Below the pieces are notes generated by a model. That model ran no database searches and had not been told where the DNA came from. It saw only the letters and a list, made by a program, of their open reading frames with translations. A stretch of DNA of 64,000 bases, taken from Limnanthes douglasii subsp. nivea. Taxonomy: Eukaryota > Streptophyta > Magnoliopsida > Brassicales > Limnanthaceae. Of the stretch, positions 21,700 through 33,031 are shown piece by piece. The stretch's first letter is position 1, and each line of letters starts with the position of its first letter. The stretch lies in contig JAUPFV010000002.1 in NCBI GenBank assembly GCA_036936605.1, positions 247,959,305 to 248,023,304 on the forward strand, in the 5' to 3' direction. A program made the position numbers and the translations under genes.

Positions 21700-22629
21700 G
21701 ATTTAGCGATTTAAGTAATCAGACTCACAAATTATCGTTGTTTATTTTTTCTAGATCGTACTTCATCGAACTACATATCCAAAATAATTTTTGTTTTTAA
21801 TTTGTGTATATCACCTATAAAATAATATTTTTATAAATATTCACACTCATCGTACCACTTGATGGGGTTAAGAACAACTAAAATAAATATACGGCTAGAC
21901 AAAAAAAACATGTGTGACAATAAGAAACCTAATAAATACGAAATCCGGATTAATAGGAAATCTAAATAAATATGAAACCCTTTTAAATAGTAAATATAGA
22001 TTAATAGGAAACTCAATTAAGTAAGAAATCCAAAAAATAGAGAAAGCCCAGTTCTATTAGGAACTTAATCTCAATTCTATTATGAACAAAACACAGCACC
22101 ATTGAAGCTTCAGCGCATGTATCTTCGGTAGACTGCTTCAGATCAGGTCATCAAAAATATGTCTTCGATTCAGTCTCTAATCCTTCGGCTTTAGTCTTCG
22201 GCCCAATATATGTGATTGTAGAAACTTTCCTTTAGGTCCAAAACAAACATCTTTGCGCCTAAGTATTGGTCACAACTCTGTCTTCAGATAATCCAACAGT
22301 TCATGCCAATACATGTCTTCGGTTGATGTGGTCCTTTGGTAGTACCTCTACTGACAATTCACTTATAGCATACACCTAGCCTACATGAATGTAAAACCAA
22401 TGATACAAGATAGATTTAACGTGGTTGAGACTATGAAGATATCCTACATTTACGACCAACAAACACAAATTTTATATATATAAAGGTTATAAGAAGATTT
22501 TCTCACACACTTGTAACACAATCACTCATGTTTTGTTACAAAGCTCACGGCTTACAAAAGAAAATATGAATTTTAGTGTTCACTTATACTGTACTCTTTT
22601 TATATATATAAAATCAGGGTATCGAGCTA
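21700..22629. other. AT-rich region, no gene seen
   Basis: No convincing gene. Short frames only. CTTCGG-type words cluster at 22120-22330, and a CCAATGATACAAGATAG stretch near 22400 could be degraded transposon sequence, but nothing identifiable. Confidence 0.5.
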
Positions 22630-22953
22630 GAATTAGTCCATTGACTATCAATTTTTGTAATATATAGTCCATTGACTAAAAAAGTCCAGATTGAGTCTAT
22701 TGATTATCCATTTTGGATAAGTTTAGTCTCATGCGCACGTGTATTTAGATGACTAACTTTATCCAAAATGGAGAGTCAAAGTACTAACTTTATCGAAAAT
22801 GAATAGTTAAGAGACTATGTATCACGAAAATGAATAGTCATCACCGACGAGAGGATTCACTTTATCTAAAATGGATAGTCAATGGACTAAATTCAGACTT
22901 TCTTTAGTTGATGAACTATATGTCACGAAAATCGATAGTCAATGGACTAATTC
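22630..22953. mobile_element. Foldback/MITE-like element, about 324 bp
   Basis: The ends are inverted repeats of about 95 bp: left GAATTAGTCCATTGACTATC..., right ...GATAGTCAATGGACTAATTC. The interior repeats the same AGTCCATTGACTATC and CTAACTTTATCCAAAATGG words. No protein is encoded. Flanking duplications are not clear, so the transposon superfamily is undecided. Confidence 0.65.
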
Positions 22954-25361
22954 CTATTCAAAGCCTAAAATCAGAAAAATTAAGGTTTTCTCTCTCTAGA
23001 AAATGAACGACAATGTTCTAGCAACAAATTCATACCTCTCTTTCACTATATATGGAATCAATAGTGAGTGCTTTGACCTAAAAACTCACGTTAAGAGCTT
23101 ATAACTTGTCCCCCAAAGTAGTCGAGAGTAAACAATGTTGCAACATAACCATTCGTACGACCATACACTACTTCAGGTAGTGACACCATCCTTCTGACAC
23201 CAAACATGGTATCCGTGGACTATACTATCCCATCTTCAAAAACATATATATCAGCGTTTACGTAACAAACTGTTAAGATAAATTCCTCGATTTCAAATGT
23301 TTCAACATATTTAGTGAATAAATTTCTTCTAAAAATACTTAAATATACTCAGAAACCTCCAGCTAGGATGTTCTTATACCTCTCAGATCTAGGAATAGTA
23401 TTACCACTTTTTTTGGTTAAACTCATCTTTAAATTATATATATATATATATATATATAAATCTTCGACTTGATGTCCCATAAAAAAAAAACCACCGACTT
23501 CAATTTTCGGCTTATTCAGCATTTTAACCTTCGAAAATGGTACAATAAATATTTGGTTGAATTGCAACAACCATTTCCAAGTACACCTAACATTATCCAA
23601 TTTATATTTGAAAATTATTTCCTACTATGTCATTCTGATCTAACGTTTTAAAGCATTACATAAATTTGGATTCGCATACACATTAAACGACATTTGATGA
23701 ATCGATTGAAAAGAGAAAGTTAAAACTTGCTGTTCATGTGACTGTTTGATAAAATTTGTCACGTGCACCTTTATAGCTTTGCTTTAAATCTAGGTCTTTA
23801 TCGATTCTTCATTCACATGGGAATTTTTCGAAATACCATTAAACAAATTATACCATAAGTATAGATGAACCCGTCTCACTTCTTTAATTTAATAAAGATA
23901 AAGTTGATTTTAATCTTTTATATATAACATATATTAAGGTTAAATAAAAGCTTATTTCTTGTTATATTTACGATTTTATCCCTCCTAGTTTAAATTGATC
24001 GTGTTTCGATCATCCATTAGTAATTTTTTATACGACAAAAAGATCAAACAACTAATAAATTTGGAAAGAAAATGTTGAACTATTCCCTTTCAACTTTGTA
24101 AACTCAGAACGAGAGTAGCGCACAAGCTAATAAATTTAGGGGATTAAAATTATATTTTGGACATTAAACGCACTATTCTGTATCGCAAAGTATAGCAAAA
24201 TAATTTTTGAAAATTTGATTTACAAATGAAAAAAAAAAAAAACAATATATGTGTGCGATAATAATGTTTAAAAGAAAAATAAAGAGGCTACTATTTTTGT
24301 CATGGATTTGAATGCACAAATTTGAACTGAAATTAGAGTTTTATGGAATAAAGTCAAACCTATTATTTTTAACATGGACTTATCGAATTTGAATAAAAGT
24401 AAAATCTAAGTCATGTTAATTGAAAACGTGATTGACGGTTTAAATTAAAAATAATCTTCGTTTTTTTTTTCAATTTAGGTTATTGAAATTCAAATGCAAT
24501 AATTAGTGATTGTGTTTGTTATTAAATATGGGTTTGGACAAGTTCGTTTGGGCCCGTTGTTGTTATTCGAACGCAAATCCTGCCCAATTTAGTATAGGTT
24601 AATATTTTTGAAATCGAACGGATGGTCTGAACCAGTCGGTGAAATCCATCCCGCAAACATTATTTTTATTATTCGAGTTGCCCAAATCGGTCGTTTATAG
24701 TTCAAATCTAAACTCAAATGTAATTATATTTGTAATTTAAAATAAAATTTTAAGATGATTTTTTAAACCAAATAAAATATAAATAAATAATTAAATATTA
24801 TTAGAAAAAATAAACATAATTTTTTAATAAAATAAGCAATATAAAAGGGTAAAATAAAGTCTAAAAAATAAAATAAAAAAAATTCTTGAAAGTTTTTCTA
24901 AATTCTAATAGCATCATTAATCATCACAACCATTTATCAGAGTACTACCATTTTTATCTTCATTATCACAAATGCAGACTATCGAATCGTTAAATTAAAA
25001 TAGTAAAATATATATGAAATAATCTAATGATTATATTTTTATATATAAAAAACATTATTTTGAGCAAAATATCATAAAAAATTTACAACAAAATTCTAAA
25101 CATTTAAAAGAGCAAAGTGTACCTGAAACACAGTAGCAGAATAAAAAAAAATCCAACGAACTTCAAAAGTTAGAAATTCGGATTGCGATTATTTATAAGC
25201 AAAGATCCAAATAAATATATTTATAATTTATGGAATTAGGTTCTTAGAAAAATAATATAATTAATAAATATATTATTGAATCTAAAAATAAAATAATAAT
25301 TACTCAAAGACGATATATTAAATGTGAGTCTTTCAGTAATTAGTAAATAGGATTTGAACAG
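22954..25361. other. AT-rich intergenic region with a TA microsatellite
   Basis: No gene seen. A (TA)n run occupies about 23434-23458. The rest is AT-rich with frequent stops in all frames. A GC-richer patch near 24530-24690 resembles degraded repeat DNA. Confidence 0.5.
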
Positions 25362-25575
25362 TACATCGCCCCTCGACTATCGCGTTTGGTAGCAGATAGT
25401 CCCTTGACTTTCAAATGTCCGTTGACAGTTTTGGACTATCGCGTTTGGATAAAGTTAGTCCACCAGATTCTCTGATCCATGAGAGGCTGTCACCTGTCAC
25501 CATAGTTCCCAGATTTTTGTACCACCACTAGTCCATTGAGTTTAGTTATCCGTAATATTCTACATTTTGGGTTTG

Positions 25576-25580
25576 ACCTA
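25576..25580. repeat. Left target-site duplication of E (ACCTA)
   Basis: ACCTA before the 5' LTR of E, repeated at 29975-29979 after the 3' LTR. Confidence 0.88.
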
Positions 25581-25906
25581 TGATGAGGGAAGAATTTATT
25601 CGATTCGCAAGTCAGATTTTTGGAATATTTAACCAATATGTACTTTGTAATAAGAAGTAAATATGTTTTTACTTAGTAAGTTTGTGGGATGAATTAGCCT
25701 TTAATGAACCAATTGTTTAAAGTCCAATAGCTCAATAGATCAAAAAGCCCACAACAATTGCTATATAAGCTAACTGATCTTTTCTTAAAGAGGGGATCAT
25801 TTTTTGCTAGGGTTTGAGTGAGGGTATTTTCTTGTGGATCTTTCGAACTTTTCCTTTTTTATATATTTTTCAATTATCTTTCCTTTCTTGATATTTTTCA
25901 TCATCA
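25581..25906 (+). repeat. 5' LTR of E
   Basis: 326 bp, TGATGAGG...TTCATCATCA. A TATA box CTATATAAGC lies near 25760. Confidence 0.9.
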
Positions 25907-25908
25907 AA

Positions 25909-25926
25909 TGACGCCGTCTGTGGGAA
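25909..25926 (+). other. Primer binding site of E
   Basis: TGACGCCGTCTGTGGGAA differs at the third base from the TGGCGCC start expected for pairing to a tRNA CCA end; one G-to-A change would explain it. The tRNA identity is not assigned. Confidence 0.6.
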
Positions 25927-27440
25927 GATGACCGGTACCCGGATAATATATCCAAAACCGTTACGAGCATCGTTTTTATCAATCGAATCCTAAAGGATTA
26001 CCCTCTGACTCGCTGCTATGTACTCAAACTCGCCTTCGAGAGAGCCCAAGCTCCATCGGCCTCCTCGCCATGGCCATCGCCAACCACCACAACCTCTCCC
26101 TTTCGAACCGAAGCTTTAACGACGATCATTCTTTCTATTCTCTCTGAACAATTTTGGACACACCACTACTGGCTATTCTCTCTTTGTTTATAATATTTCT
26201 TGATTCATCTAACAATTTTGCAGGATCTATTATTTTGTTAATATCTTCATAGAATTTCGTATTACTGTTTGTGTGTTTGTGTTTGTGTTTTCTTTGTATT
26301 TTACAGATATGGATTCAGGTCCTTCACACATGATTCCCATATATAGAAATCCACTTCAAGACCAACTTTTTCTCACCATAAGGCCTTCGAAAGAGAACTT
26401 GGTCCATAAACCAAAAGAGAGAGGAACCGGAGACTACTCTCTCGCTCTCTAACATCGACCTTCTCTATTTCCCCCAGAGTAAAATCTATTCTTTTACGTT
26501 TTCGATTCGAGTCTTGTAGTATAGATTTTATTCTCTGTGACCTGTTCTCTTCCGTCACAGTCTCTCTTTATCTCCGGCGGTCGTGTTTTATAAATGAGGG
26601 TTTGTCAATAGAGATTAGGGTTTTTCTTTTCGATATCGAGAAGTAATTTATTTTTTAAGTTACTCGTATTCAGATTGAGGTTCGGATATCTCAGTTGTGT
26701 GTTCGGTTTGTATTAGAAGTTTGAGTTTTGGCTATGCCACGAAGTTCACGGTATAAATCAAGCAAACATAGTTCTAGAGATGCTAGGGATTACTCTGATT
26801 CGGAGAAATAATCAAGCTTGAAAGAAAGAAAAGTGAAAGAGGAGAGCGTTGCGAAAGCTAGTGGCAGCGAGAGGCGAAAGGTCGATTCAAGAAGCATCAA
26901 AGATTTGCACGGCTCATCGTCGAATGGGGTCGAGTGCTGCTCGCCAAAGCGGCGGAAAGAGAGGGTCAATGAAAGTGCAAATGATAGGTGGAATGGCGGT
27001 GAAGATAAGCGACATGATAAGTCGAAGCCTTCGAGTGAGAAGGGTTTGAGGGGAGACGTATATGAGACATAGGAAACAAAAAAGAGTATTAAGAAGATTG
27101 AAGGGAAGTATAAAGAATCTATTCGAAAGGAAAGTAAATAAATTTAGGTCGTGATAAGAGATCGGGATAGGGTTAAGGATAAGGAGAGGAAGTACAAAGA
27201 AGGCAAAAGTGAGAATGAACATCACGACCTGTCTGATAAAGTTTATGAAAAAACTGAGTTAAATTCTCAGGATCAGTTGCAAAGTCCTGAACATGAAAAG
27301 CATTTGGAGAAGCGAGCTAGGAGAAAAAGAGATGGGTTGGTGGATGGCGATAAGCGTCAGGATGATAACAGACAGGCTACTGATAGAGGATCCTTAAGAG
27401 ATGACATAACGAGTGATGAAATGCAGAAAAAATAGAATCT
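25927..27440 (+). pseudogene. Captured host cDNA 1: charged nuclear-type protein with 5' leader
   Basis: From the ATG at 26734 one frame reads MPRSSRYKSSKHSSRDARDY, then a stop, then an Arg/Lys/Glu/Asp-rich protein (KRRKERVNESANDRWNGGED, KHLEKRARRKRDG) with further stops and shifts up to about 27435. Such basic, SR-like N-termini occur in plant nuclear proteins; I do not recognise the exact gene. The stretch 25990-26730 looks like a transcript leader and may hold a third fragment (MYSNSPSREPKLHRPPRHG near 26017). The frame runs without obvious introns and has the same orientation as the element. Several in-frame stops make it a pseudogene. Confidence 0.6.
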
Positions 27441-28680
27441 CAGGGTTAATATACCGGCGACGACGACGACAATGAAGAGTCCTTGGCGCAGTCTCCTATG
27501 TCAGTTGAGGAAATTAAATCGAAAATTGTCGACGCTCTTGTGAGAGGAAACCTTGTTGTTAAAGGGCAATCACTGATTCCCCGAGTTCTCTCTGTCTCGG
27601 AAGGAGCTGCAGTTTGGAGGAAACCCTTTAAGCCTCCTTGCTCAGGTGGTTACAGTGATGGCAATGAACAGCTTGCACGCCGTCTTTGTGCCCGTAAAAG
27701 GTTTGTACCCTGGGGCTCCTCCACGCCTGTGTGAGTTGGGATATCTAATCGGTTGCACATACCAAACACTGAGGAGAAAGCAGCGGTAGAGGAAATTGTA
27801 GCTCTTCCACCTGGAGTTGATCCTTTGGTTTTGTGGAATTCTGAAGAGGCGGAGGATGGTCCATGAGTGTCAATAACTGTTGACCCATTACTTGTTCGTT
27901 TCCTTCGTCCCCATCAAAGAGAAGGTGTTCAGTTCATGTTTGAATGTGTTTCAGGGCTACACAGTGGTGCGAGTATAAACGGCTGCATTCTGGCTGATGA
28001 CATGGGCTTAGGAAAGACTTTACAGTCAATCACATTACTATACACTCTTCTTCGTCAAGGATTCGAAGGGAGGCCAATGGTCAAAAGGGTCATCATTGTG
28101 ACACCAACCAGCCTTGTTAGTAATTGGGAGGCTAAAATTAAGAAGTGGATTGGAGATAGAGTTGAACTCATAGCTCTTTGTGAAAGTACTAAAGCCGATG
28201 TTATCTCTGGAATTGACAGTTTCACCAACCCACGAAGCACTTTACATGTATTGATTGTTTCATATGAGACATTCCGGATGCATTCGTTGAAATTCAGCCA
28301 AACTGAATCCTGTGATCTTCTCATATGTGATGAGGCTCATCGGCTGAAAAATGATCGGACACTAACCAACCGGGCATTAGCTGCTCTCTCTTGCAAACGT
28401 CGGTTCTTATTGTCAGGAACTCCAATGCATAATGACCTAGAAGAGTTTTTTTTGTCATGGTCAATTTTACAAATCCAGGAATCCTAGGAGATGCTGCATA
28501 CTTTCGTCGTTACTACGAGTCACCCATAGTTTCTGGAAGAGAACCTACCGCCACTGAAGAACAGAAGAAGTTGGGGGTTGAGCGCTCTGCGGAACTGAGT
28601 GCAAAAGTAAACCAGTTTATACTGAGGAGAACAAACACGTTGCTGTCAAATCACATGCCGCCAAAGGTACATATTGATCA
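27441..28680 (+). pseudogene. RAD54: Captured RAD54 cDNA fragment (SNF2-family ATPase)
   Basis: Matches plant RAD54, the DNA-dependent ATPase that works with RAD51 in homologous recombination. The N-terminal region is RGNLVVKGQSLIPRVLSVSE and ARKRFVPWGSSTPV (27540-27730). The helicase part has RPHQREGVQFMFE, motif I DDMGLGKT (near 28000), motif Ia VTPTSLVSNWEAK, motif II DEAH (near 28330) and motif III SGTPMHNDLEEFF. A shifted frame continues VNFTNPGILGDAAYFRRYYE to NQFILRRTN and MPPK (28457-28670). The C-terminal helicase half is missing. Stops at 27733-27735 and 27864-27866 and a frameshift near 28450 disable it. No intron interrupts more than 1 kb of coding sequence, unlike the multi-exon plant gene, so it derives from spliced RNA. 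Confidence 0.88.
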
Positions 28681-28836
28681 TTGGTCCTCAAGTTCCTACT
28701 TCTTGTTAATACTATGTCACATACGAGGAGTTGGAAATGCTGGCTTGCCTGCTTTATAAAATATATTTCACTCATAATCTGTCCAAGGGAAATTAGATAT
28801 GCTGTCTGACTTAATTAAGAGTCATCTTTAGCATAA
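28681..28836 (+). other. Probable retained RAD54 intron start in E
   Basis: Immediately after codons for MPPK the sequence turns to GTACATATTG, a GT start, and stops matching RAD54 protein. It could be the beginning of an unspliced intron or a donor-site boundary used in capture. Confidence 0.4.
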
Positions 28837-29485
28837 GTTGGTCAACACCTGAAATTCATTGTTATTTTGGATCCGAGGGATCTTCCAGCACTAGTTGGTC
28901 AACACCTGAAATTCATTATTATTTTGGATCCGAGTGATCTTCCAGCACTAGTTGGTCAACACTTGAAATTCATTATTATTTTGGATCCGAGGGATCTTCC
29001 AACACTAGTTGGTCAACACCTGAAATTCATTATTATTTTGGATCCGAGGGATCTTCCAACAGTAGTTGGTCAACAATTAAAATTCATTATTATTTTCGAT
29101 CTAATGGATCTTCCAATTTTAATTGGTCAACATTCGAAGTTCATTATTTTAGATCAAAATGATCTTCTAATTATTAGTTGGTCAACATATGAAATTTGTT
29201 ATTTTGGATCCGAAGGATCTTCCAACATTAGTTGGTCAACACTCAAAATTTATTATTTTGGATATGATGGATCTTCTAAACATTTGTTGGTCTAAATTTC
29301 CTACATCTGTAGGTTTACATCTTTCCAACTATTAGTTGGTCAACATATGAGATTCTTTATTCCGAAGGATCTTCCAAAATTAGTTGGTCAACACTTAAAA
29401 TTTATTATTTTGGATTCGATGGATCTTCTAACATTTGTTGGTCTACATTTCCTACATCTGTTGGTCTACATCTGTTGGCCAAGAC
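28837..29485 (+). repeat. Minisatellite of 54-57-bp units inside E
   Basis: About 11 tandem units starting GTTGGTCAAC and containing GGATCCGAGGGATCTTCCAA. The first five are about 57 bp (19 codons), so an open frame spells a repeated DPRDLPALVGQHLKFIIIL peptide; later units are shorter and more diverged. The regularity explains the open frame; no gene is claimed. Confidence 0.85.
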
Positions 29486-29648
29486 ATTTTATGTTTTCAC
29501 AGGTAACATTTGAAGTAGCGCCAAAATTACTCATCTCTCAGAATTCTTCGCAACGATTAGGGGGCTACAAATAAGGAACAAGTAAAATCTGAAGTAGTGA
29601 CAAAACTAGTCCTTCCTTAGAATTCTTCGCAAGGACTAGGGGGGGTAC

Positions 29649-29974
29649 TGATGAGGGAAGAATTTATTCGATTCGCAAGTCAGATTTTTGGAATATTTAA
29701 CCAATATGTACTTTGTAATAAGAAGTAAATATGTTTTTACTTAGTAAGTTTGTGGGATGAATTAGCCTCTAATGGACCAACTGTTTAAAGTCCAATAGCT
29801 CAATAGGCCAAAAAGCCCACAACAATTGCTATATAAGCTAACTCATCTTTTCTTAAAGAGGGTATCATTTTTTGCTATGGTTTGAGTGAGGGTATTTTCT
29901 TGTGGATCTTTCGAACTTTTCCTTTTTTATATATTTTTCAATTATCTTTCCTTTCTTGATATTTTTCATCATCA
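29649..29974 (+). repeat. 3' LTR of E
   Basis: 326 bp, matching the 5' LTR at all but about 8 bases, preceded by AGGGGGGGTAC. A second, similar segment (TTCTTCGCAACGATTAGGGGGCTAC, split in text as 29547-29571) lies about 80 bp upstream, a duplicated polypurine region. Confidence 0.9.
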
Positions 29975-30159
29975 ACCTAAACTCAAGGGACTAGTGATGA
30001 TACAAATCTGGGGACTATGGTGATATATGGTAGCCTCTCATGGATCAGAGGATCTGGTGGACTAACTTTATCCAAACGCGATAGTCCAGAGACTGTCAAC
30101 AGACATTTGAAAGTCAATGGACTATCTGCTACCAAACGCAATAGTCGAGGAATGATGTA

Positions 30160-31314
30160 TCATTCAATGCTTTAGTAAATATATATTTTTAGTTATATTT
30201 TACTAATTTACATTTATTTTTTAATTTTTTTTTATGTTTTATATATATAGTTTATATTTACGGGCCGAGTCGGGTTGGACAAATTAAAAACCCATACTCG
30301 GCCCGACCCGCTTACCGGTATATCCGTATACGACCCATTATATGTTCAGGCCAGACAAAATCCGACCGGATTAAGCCGACTCAGACTGGTTTGAGGCAGT
30401 TCAGACCAACTTTGCCATCCCTCGTTACAATGAAGTAATAATTTTAGTTTAGTATTAAGAAAGTTAAAATTATATTTGAATTTAGTATTATAAAAAGTTA
30501 TATCTTCGTATATAATATGTATGTGTGTTTAAAATGAATATTTTTATGAGTTATAATAATGGATAATTTTCAGAGAGATATTCTTTTTTTGTTAAATTTC
30601 TAAATTTCAACAAAACCACCATTAAATTTATCATTTATTTTATTAAAACAACTAGCAAACTCCCCACCACAAGCACTTATGTTGGTTGAAGAGGAAAGAA
30701 TCCTAAACCGATCTGGATGGATCAAAGGCTACTCGGTCACCCAAGCCTTTTCCACTAGACCTCGTGCACAATTTAGATCGTTCTATACTATTGTTCCTAT
30801 TGTTATAGCCCTCAACATACTTCTTAACACCCCTACCTCCCTAGTGAAAATGCATGCGCCCCCTACCTCCCATAGCTGTCAGGATTTGGAGCATCCATAG
30901 GCTACACGAGTGCAAACCAACCCTATAAGGTCACTTATTTTAAAACGTTTCTGCTGCGGATAATACCATGCAGGTTCTCGAGATGGGCTCATAGATATTT
31001 AAAAATTACCTATATTTCTCAAAACACGGAGCCCTTGGCTACCTCAGCTAAATTCCCTATAAAGTCGATCCCGCTATGGGTTAAATTCACGGATTTTCCC
31101 ATGAACAGCAGCGTGGTTTGAGTATCCTGGTTAGTTTTCTCAGAACTTATATTTACGTTAATACTCGCCAGCAGAGAGCGTCTAAGCTTTGCTAGGATAT
31201 GCATCATCATGAATGATACTGACGGATTTCCGGCTAGGATTGGTATCAACTGCCTCGACCAAAGGCACGATATACACATTCAATACCAAGGCTTTATACT
31301 TATCTGTAGCAGAT
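30160..31314. other. Unassigned region
   Basis: AT-rich to 30660, with one GC-rich patch of GGGCCGAGTCGGG type near 30262-30400. From 30670 to 31300 base composition is more coding-like and has short frames on both strands (for example 30679-30897 plus, 31019-31279 minus), but I recognise no protein. It continues after the TRIM at 32339. Confidence 0.4.
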
Positions 31315-31319
31315 GCAAA

Positions 31320-32333
31320 TGTTGGATAAACATTGAACAGACACGTGTTATTATGTCAGTTAGTAAGATAAGATCAAACAATTAGTAATTTGTCTATATA
31401 AGAGACAAACCCTGTACATTTGATCTCCGAAATGACCGTTATCATTTCCACATATTGATCTTAGAAATGGCAGTTATGATTACCATACTTGCTGTCTTTG
31501 AGTATTATCTGCATTATTTTGTTAGTTTTAGGGGGACCTAGGTCCCTTCATTTGGTATCAGAGCCTGTGTTGCAGACGGCCAGGAAGCCATTTCTCAAGA
31601 CGGAGAAAGAGAGGCAAGGAAGTCATTTCTCAAGACGGAGAAACAGAGGCAAGACAGCCATTTCTAAGACGGAGAAACAGAGGCAAGGCAGCCATTTCTC
31701 AAGACGGAGAAACAGAGGCAAGACAGCCATTTTCCAAGGCGGAGAAACAGAGGCAAGGCAGTCATTTCTCAAGACGGAGAAACAGAGGCAAGGAGGCCAT
31801 TTCTCTAGGCGAAGAAACATAGGCAAGGCAGCCATTTCTCAGGCAGAGAAACAGACGGCAAGCCGGCCATTTCTCAAGAGGAGAAACAAACGGCAAGGAA
31901 GCCATTTCTCAAGCGGAGAAACAGACGGGAAAACGGCCATTTCTCAAGCGGAGAAACAGATGTCAACAAGATCTTCAACAACTCTTCAGATAAATAGGAA
32001 GATCAGGCAGACGACAAAGAAGACATGAGTCGAGTTCAATGTTAAGGGGGAGAATGTTGGATAAACATTGAACAGACACGTGTTATTATGTCAGTTAGTA
32101 AGATAAGATCAAATAGTTAGTAATTTGTCTATATAAGAGACAAACCCTGTACATTTGATCTCTGAAATGACCGTTATCATTTCCACATGTTGATCATGAA
32201 ATGACCGTTATCATTTCCACATTGATCCTGAAATGACCGTTATCATTTCCATATTGATTTTAGAAATGTCAGATATCATTTCCATACTTGCTGTTTGCTT
32301 TGTTTGTTTAATAACAGGGACATAGTCCCTTCA
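31320..32333 (+). mobile_element. TRIM-type miniature LTR retrotransposon G (1.0 kb)
   Basis: LTRs 31320-31550 (231 bp) and 32055-32333 (279 bp), both TGTTGGATAAAC...CCCTTCA. A tRNA-Met-type primer site TGGTATCAGAGC (31553-31564), a purine tract AAGGGGGAGAA (32044-32054) and the duplication GCAAA (31315-31319, 32334-32338) complete it. There are no retroviral domains. The interior is mostly a 35-bp tandem repeat. The LTR length difference comes from extra ATGACCGTTATCATTTCCA copies in the 3' LTR. Confidence 0.92.
31580..31965 (+). repeat. Internal 35-bp tandem repeat of TRIM G
   Basis: About ten units of the type CATTTCTCAAGACGGAGAAACAGAGGCAAGGCAGC. The unit is not a multiple of three, so the 179-codon frame over it reads the same repeat in successive frames. 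This argues the open frame is a by-product. Confidence 0.8.
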
Positions 32334-32338
32334 GCAAA

Positions 32339-33031
32339 TAATTTGGATACATCATGGCTAACTGCTTAGAGGGAACTGAATCTTCTCAATATAATGTGCC
32401 AACTATTGTTCCCCATCATCATAGCAGAAAACCAATATGAGATAACGTACAACATGTTCATATGTCTTCCAACAATAGCAAAGCCCCTCTATTTCCGAAT
32501 TATAATAACCAGACTATAAGCATTGATGGTGCTAGAATTATTAATCGGGTTGTCCATTCACCCATGACTACAATATTACTCTATCCCAAATCCAATCAGA
32601 GCTCCCAGATATGGACCATGCTACAAATAAGGTGACATCTTCTATCACTCATCTCAGAATGGTTGCATATAATATTGTTGTTACAGATTATATCGAGAAC
32701 ACAATGATTTTAAAACAATAATTTGTATGTCTCTTGTTGTTTTATTATTGTACAATGATAATCTCATCTTTGAAATTTTTTTGTTTTAATGACCTTGTAC
32801 GACAGAAGGGACCTTAGTGTATTTACTTGAAACTAAATTTTAATCTAAAAAAAAATTGATAGAATCATGAAATTCAGGCTTTCTTATTTGCACTACAAAA
32901 CCAACCATGACATGTTCCCTTAAAAAGAATTTGTATGGTTTGGAACCTAAGCGTCTACAAACTTAATATATTTTAAACATCTCCTAGATAATGGATTTCT
33001 CCATAACTTTCATTGCTTCAAATACCAACTT
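32339..33031. other. Unassigned region between the two TRIM elements
   Basis: Flanking DNA of G and H. No protein recognised. It may be part of the same host repeat as 30670-31314 or the 5' end of the LINE that resumes at 34198. Confidence 0.35.

Larger units (their letters stand above)
25581..29974 (+). mobile_element. Non-autonomous LTR retrotransposon E with captured host cDNAs (4.4 kb)
   Basis: Two 326-bp direct LTRs (25581-25906 and 29649-29974) differ at about 8 positions (2.5%). A primer site (TGACGCCGTCTGTGGGAA, 25909-25926) follows two bases after the 5' LTR; a purine run AGGGGGGG (29638-29645) precedes the 3' LTR; ACCTA flanks both ends. No gag, protease, RT or integrase is present. 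The interior holds a fused, decayed copy of at least two host genes and a 57-bp minisatellite. It needs enzymes from another element; the LTR start (TGATGAGG) and polypurine tract look gypsy-like. Confidence 0.88.
25362..30159. mobile_element. Large foldback element split by element E
   Basis: 25362-25575 and 29980-30159 are inverted copies of one another (about 180 bp; TACATC..CTCGACTATCGCGTTTGGTAGC at the outer ends, ACTAGTCC..TGAGTTTA inside). With E and one ACCTA copy removed, the two arms form a palindromic element of about 400 bp. Its words (ACTATC, AAAGTTAGTCCACC) resemble those of the 22630-22953 foldback, so they may be related families. Confidence 0.7.

Noticed and set aside
22630..22953. 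Assignment of the foldback to a named MITE superfamily
   Set aside because: No convincing flanking duplication was found, so the superfamily cannot be decided.
28867..29295. 142-codon open frame
   Set aside because: Produced by the codon-length minisatellite; no start context, no domain beyond the repeat.
30670..31314. Host gene in the coding-like stretch before the TRIM
   Set aside because: Short frames on both strands without any recognisable domain or splice structure.
31489..32028. 179-codon open frame over the TRIM
   Set aside because: Begins inside the LTR, crosses the primer site and reads a 35-bp repeat in shifting frames.
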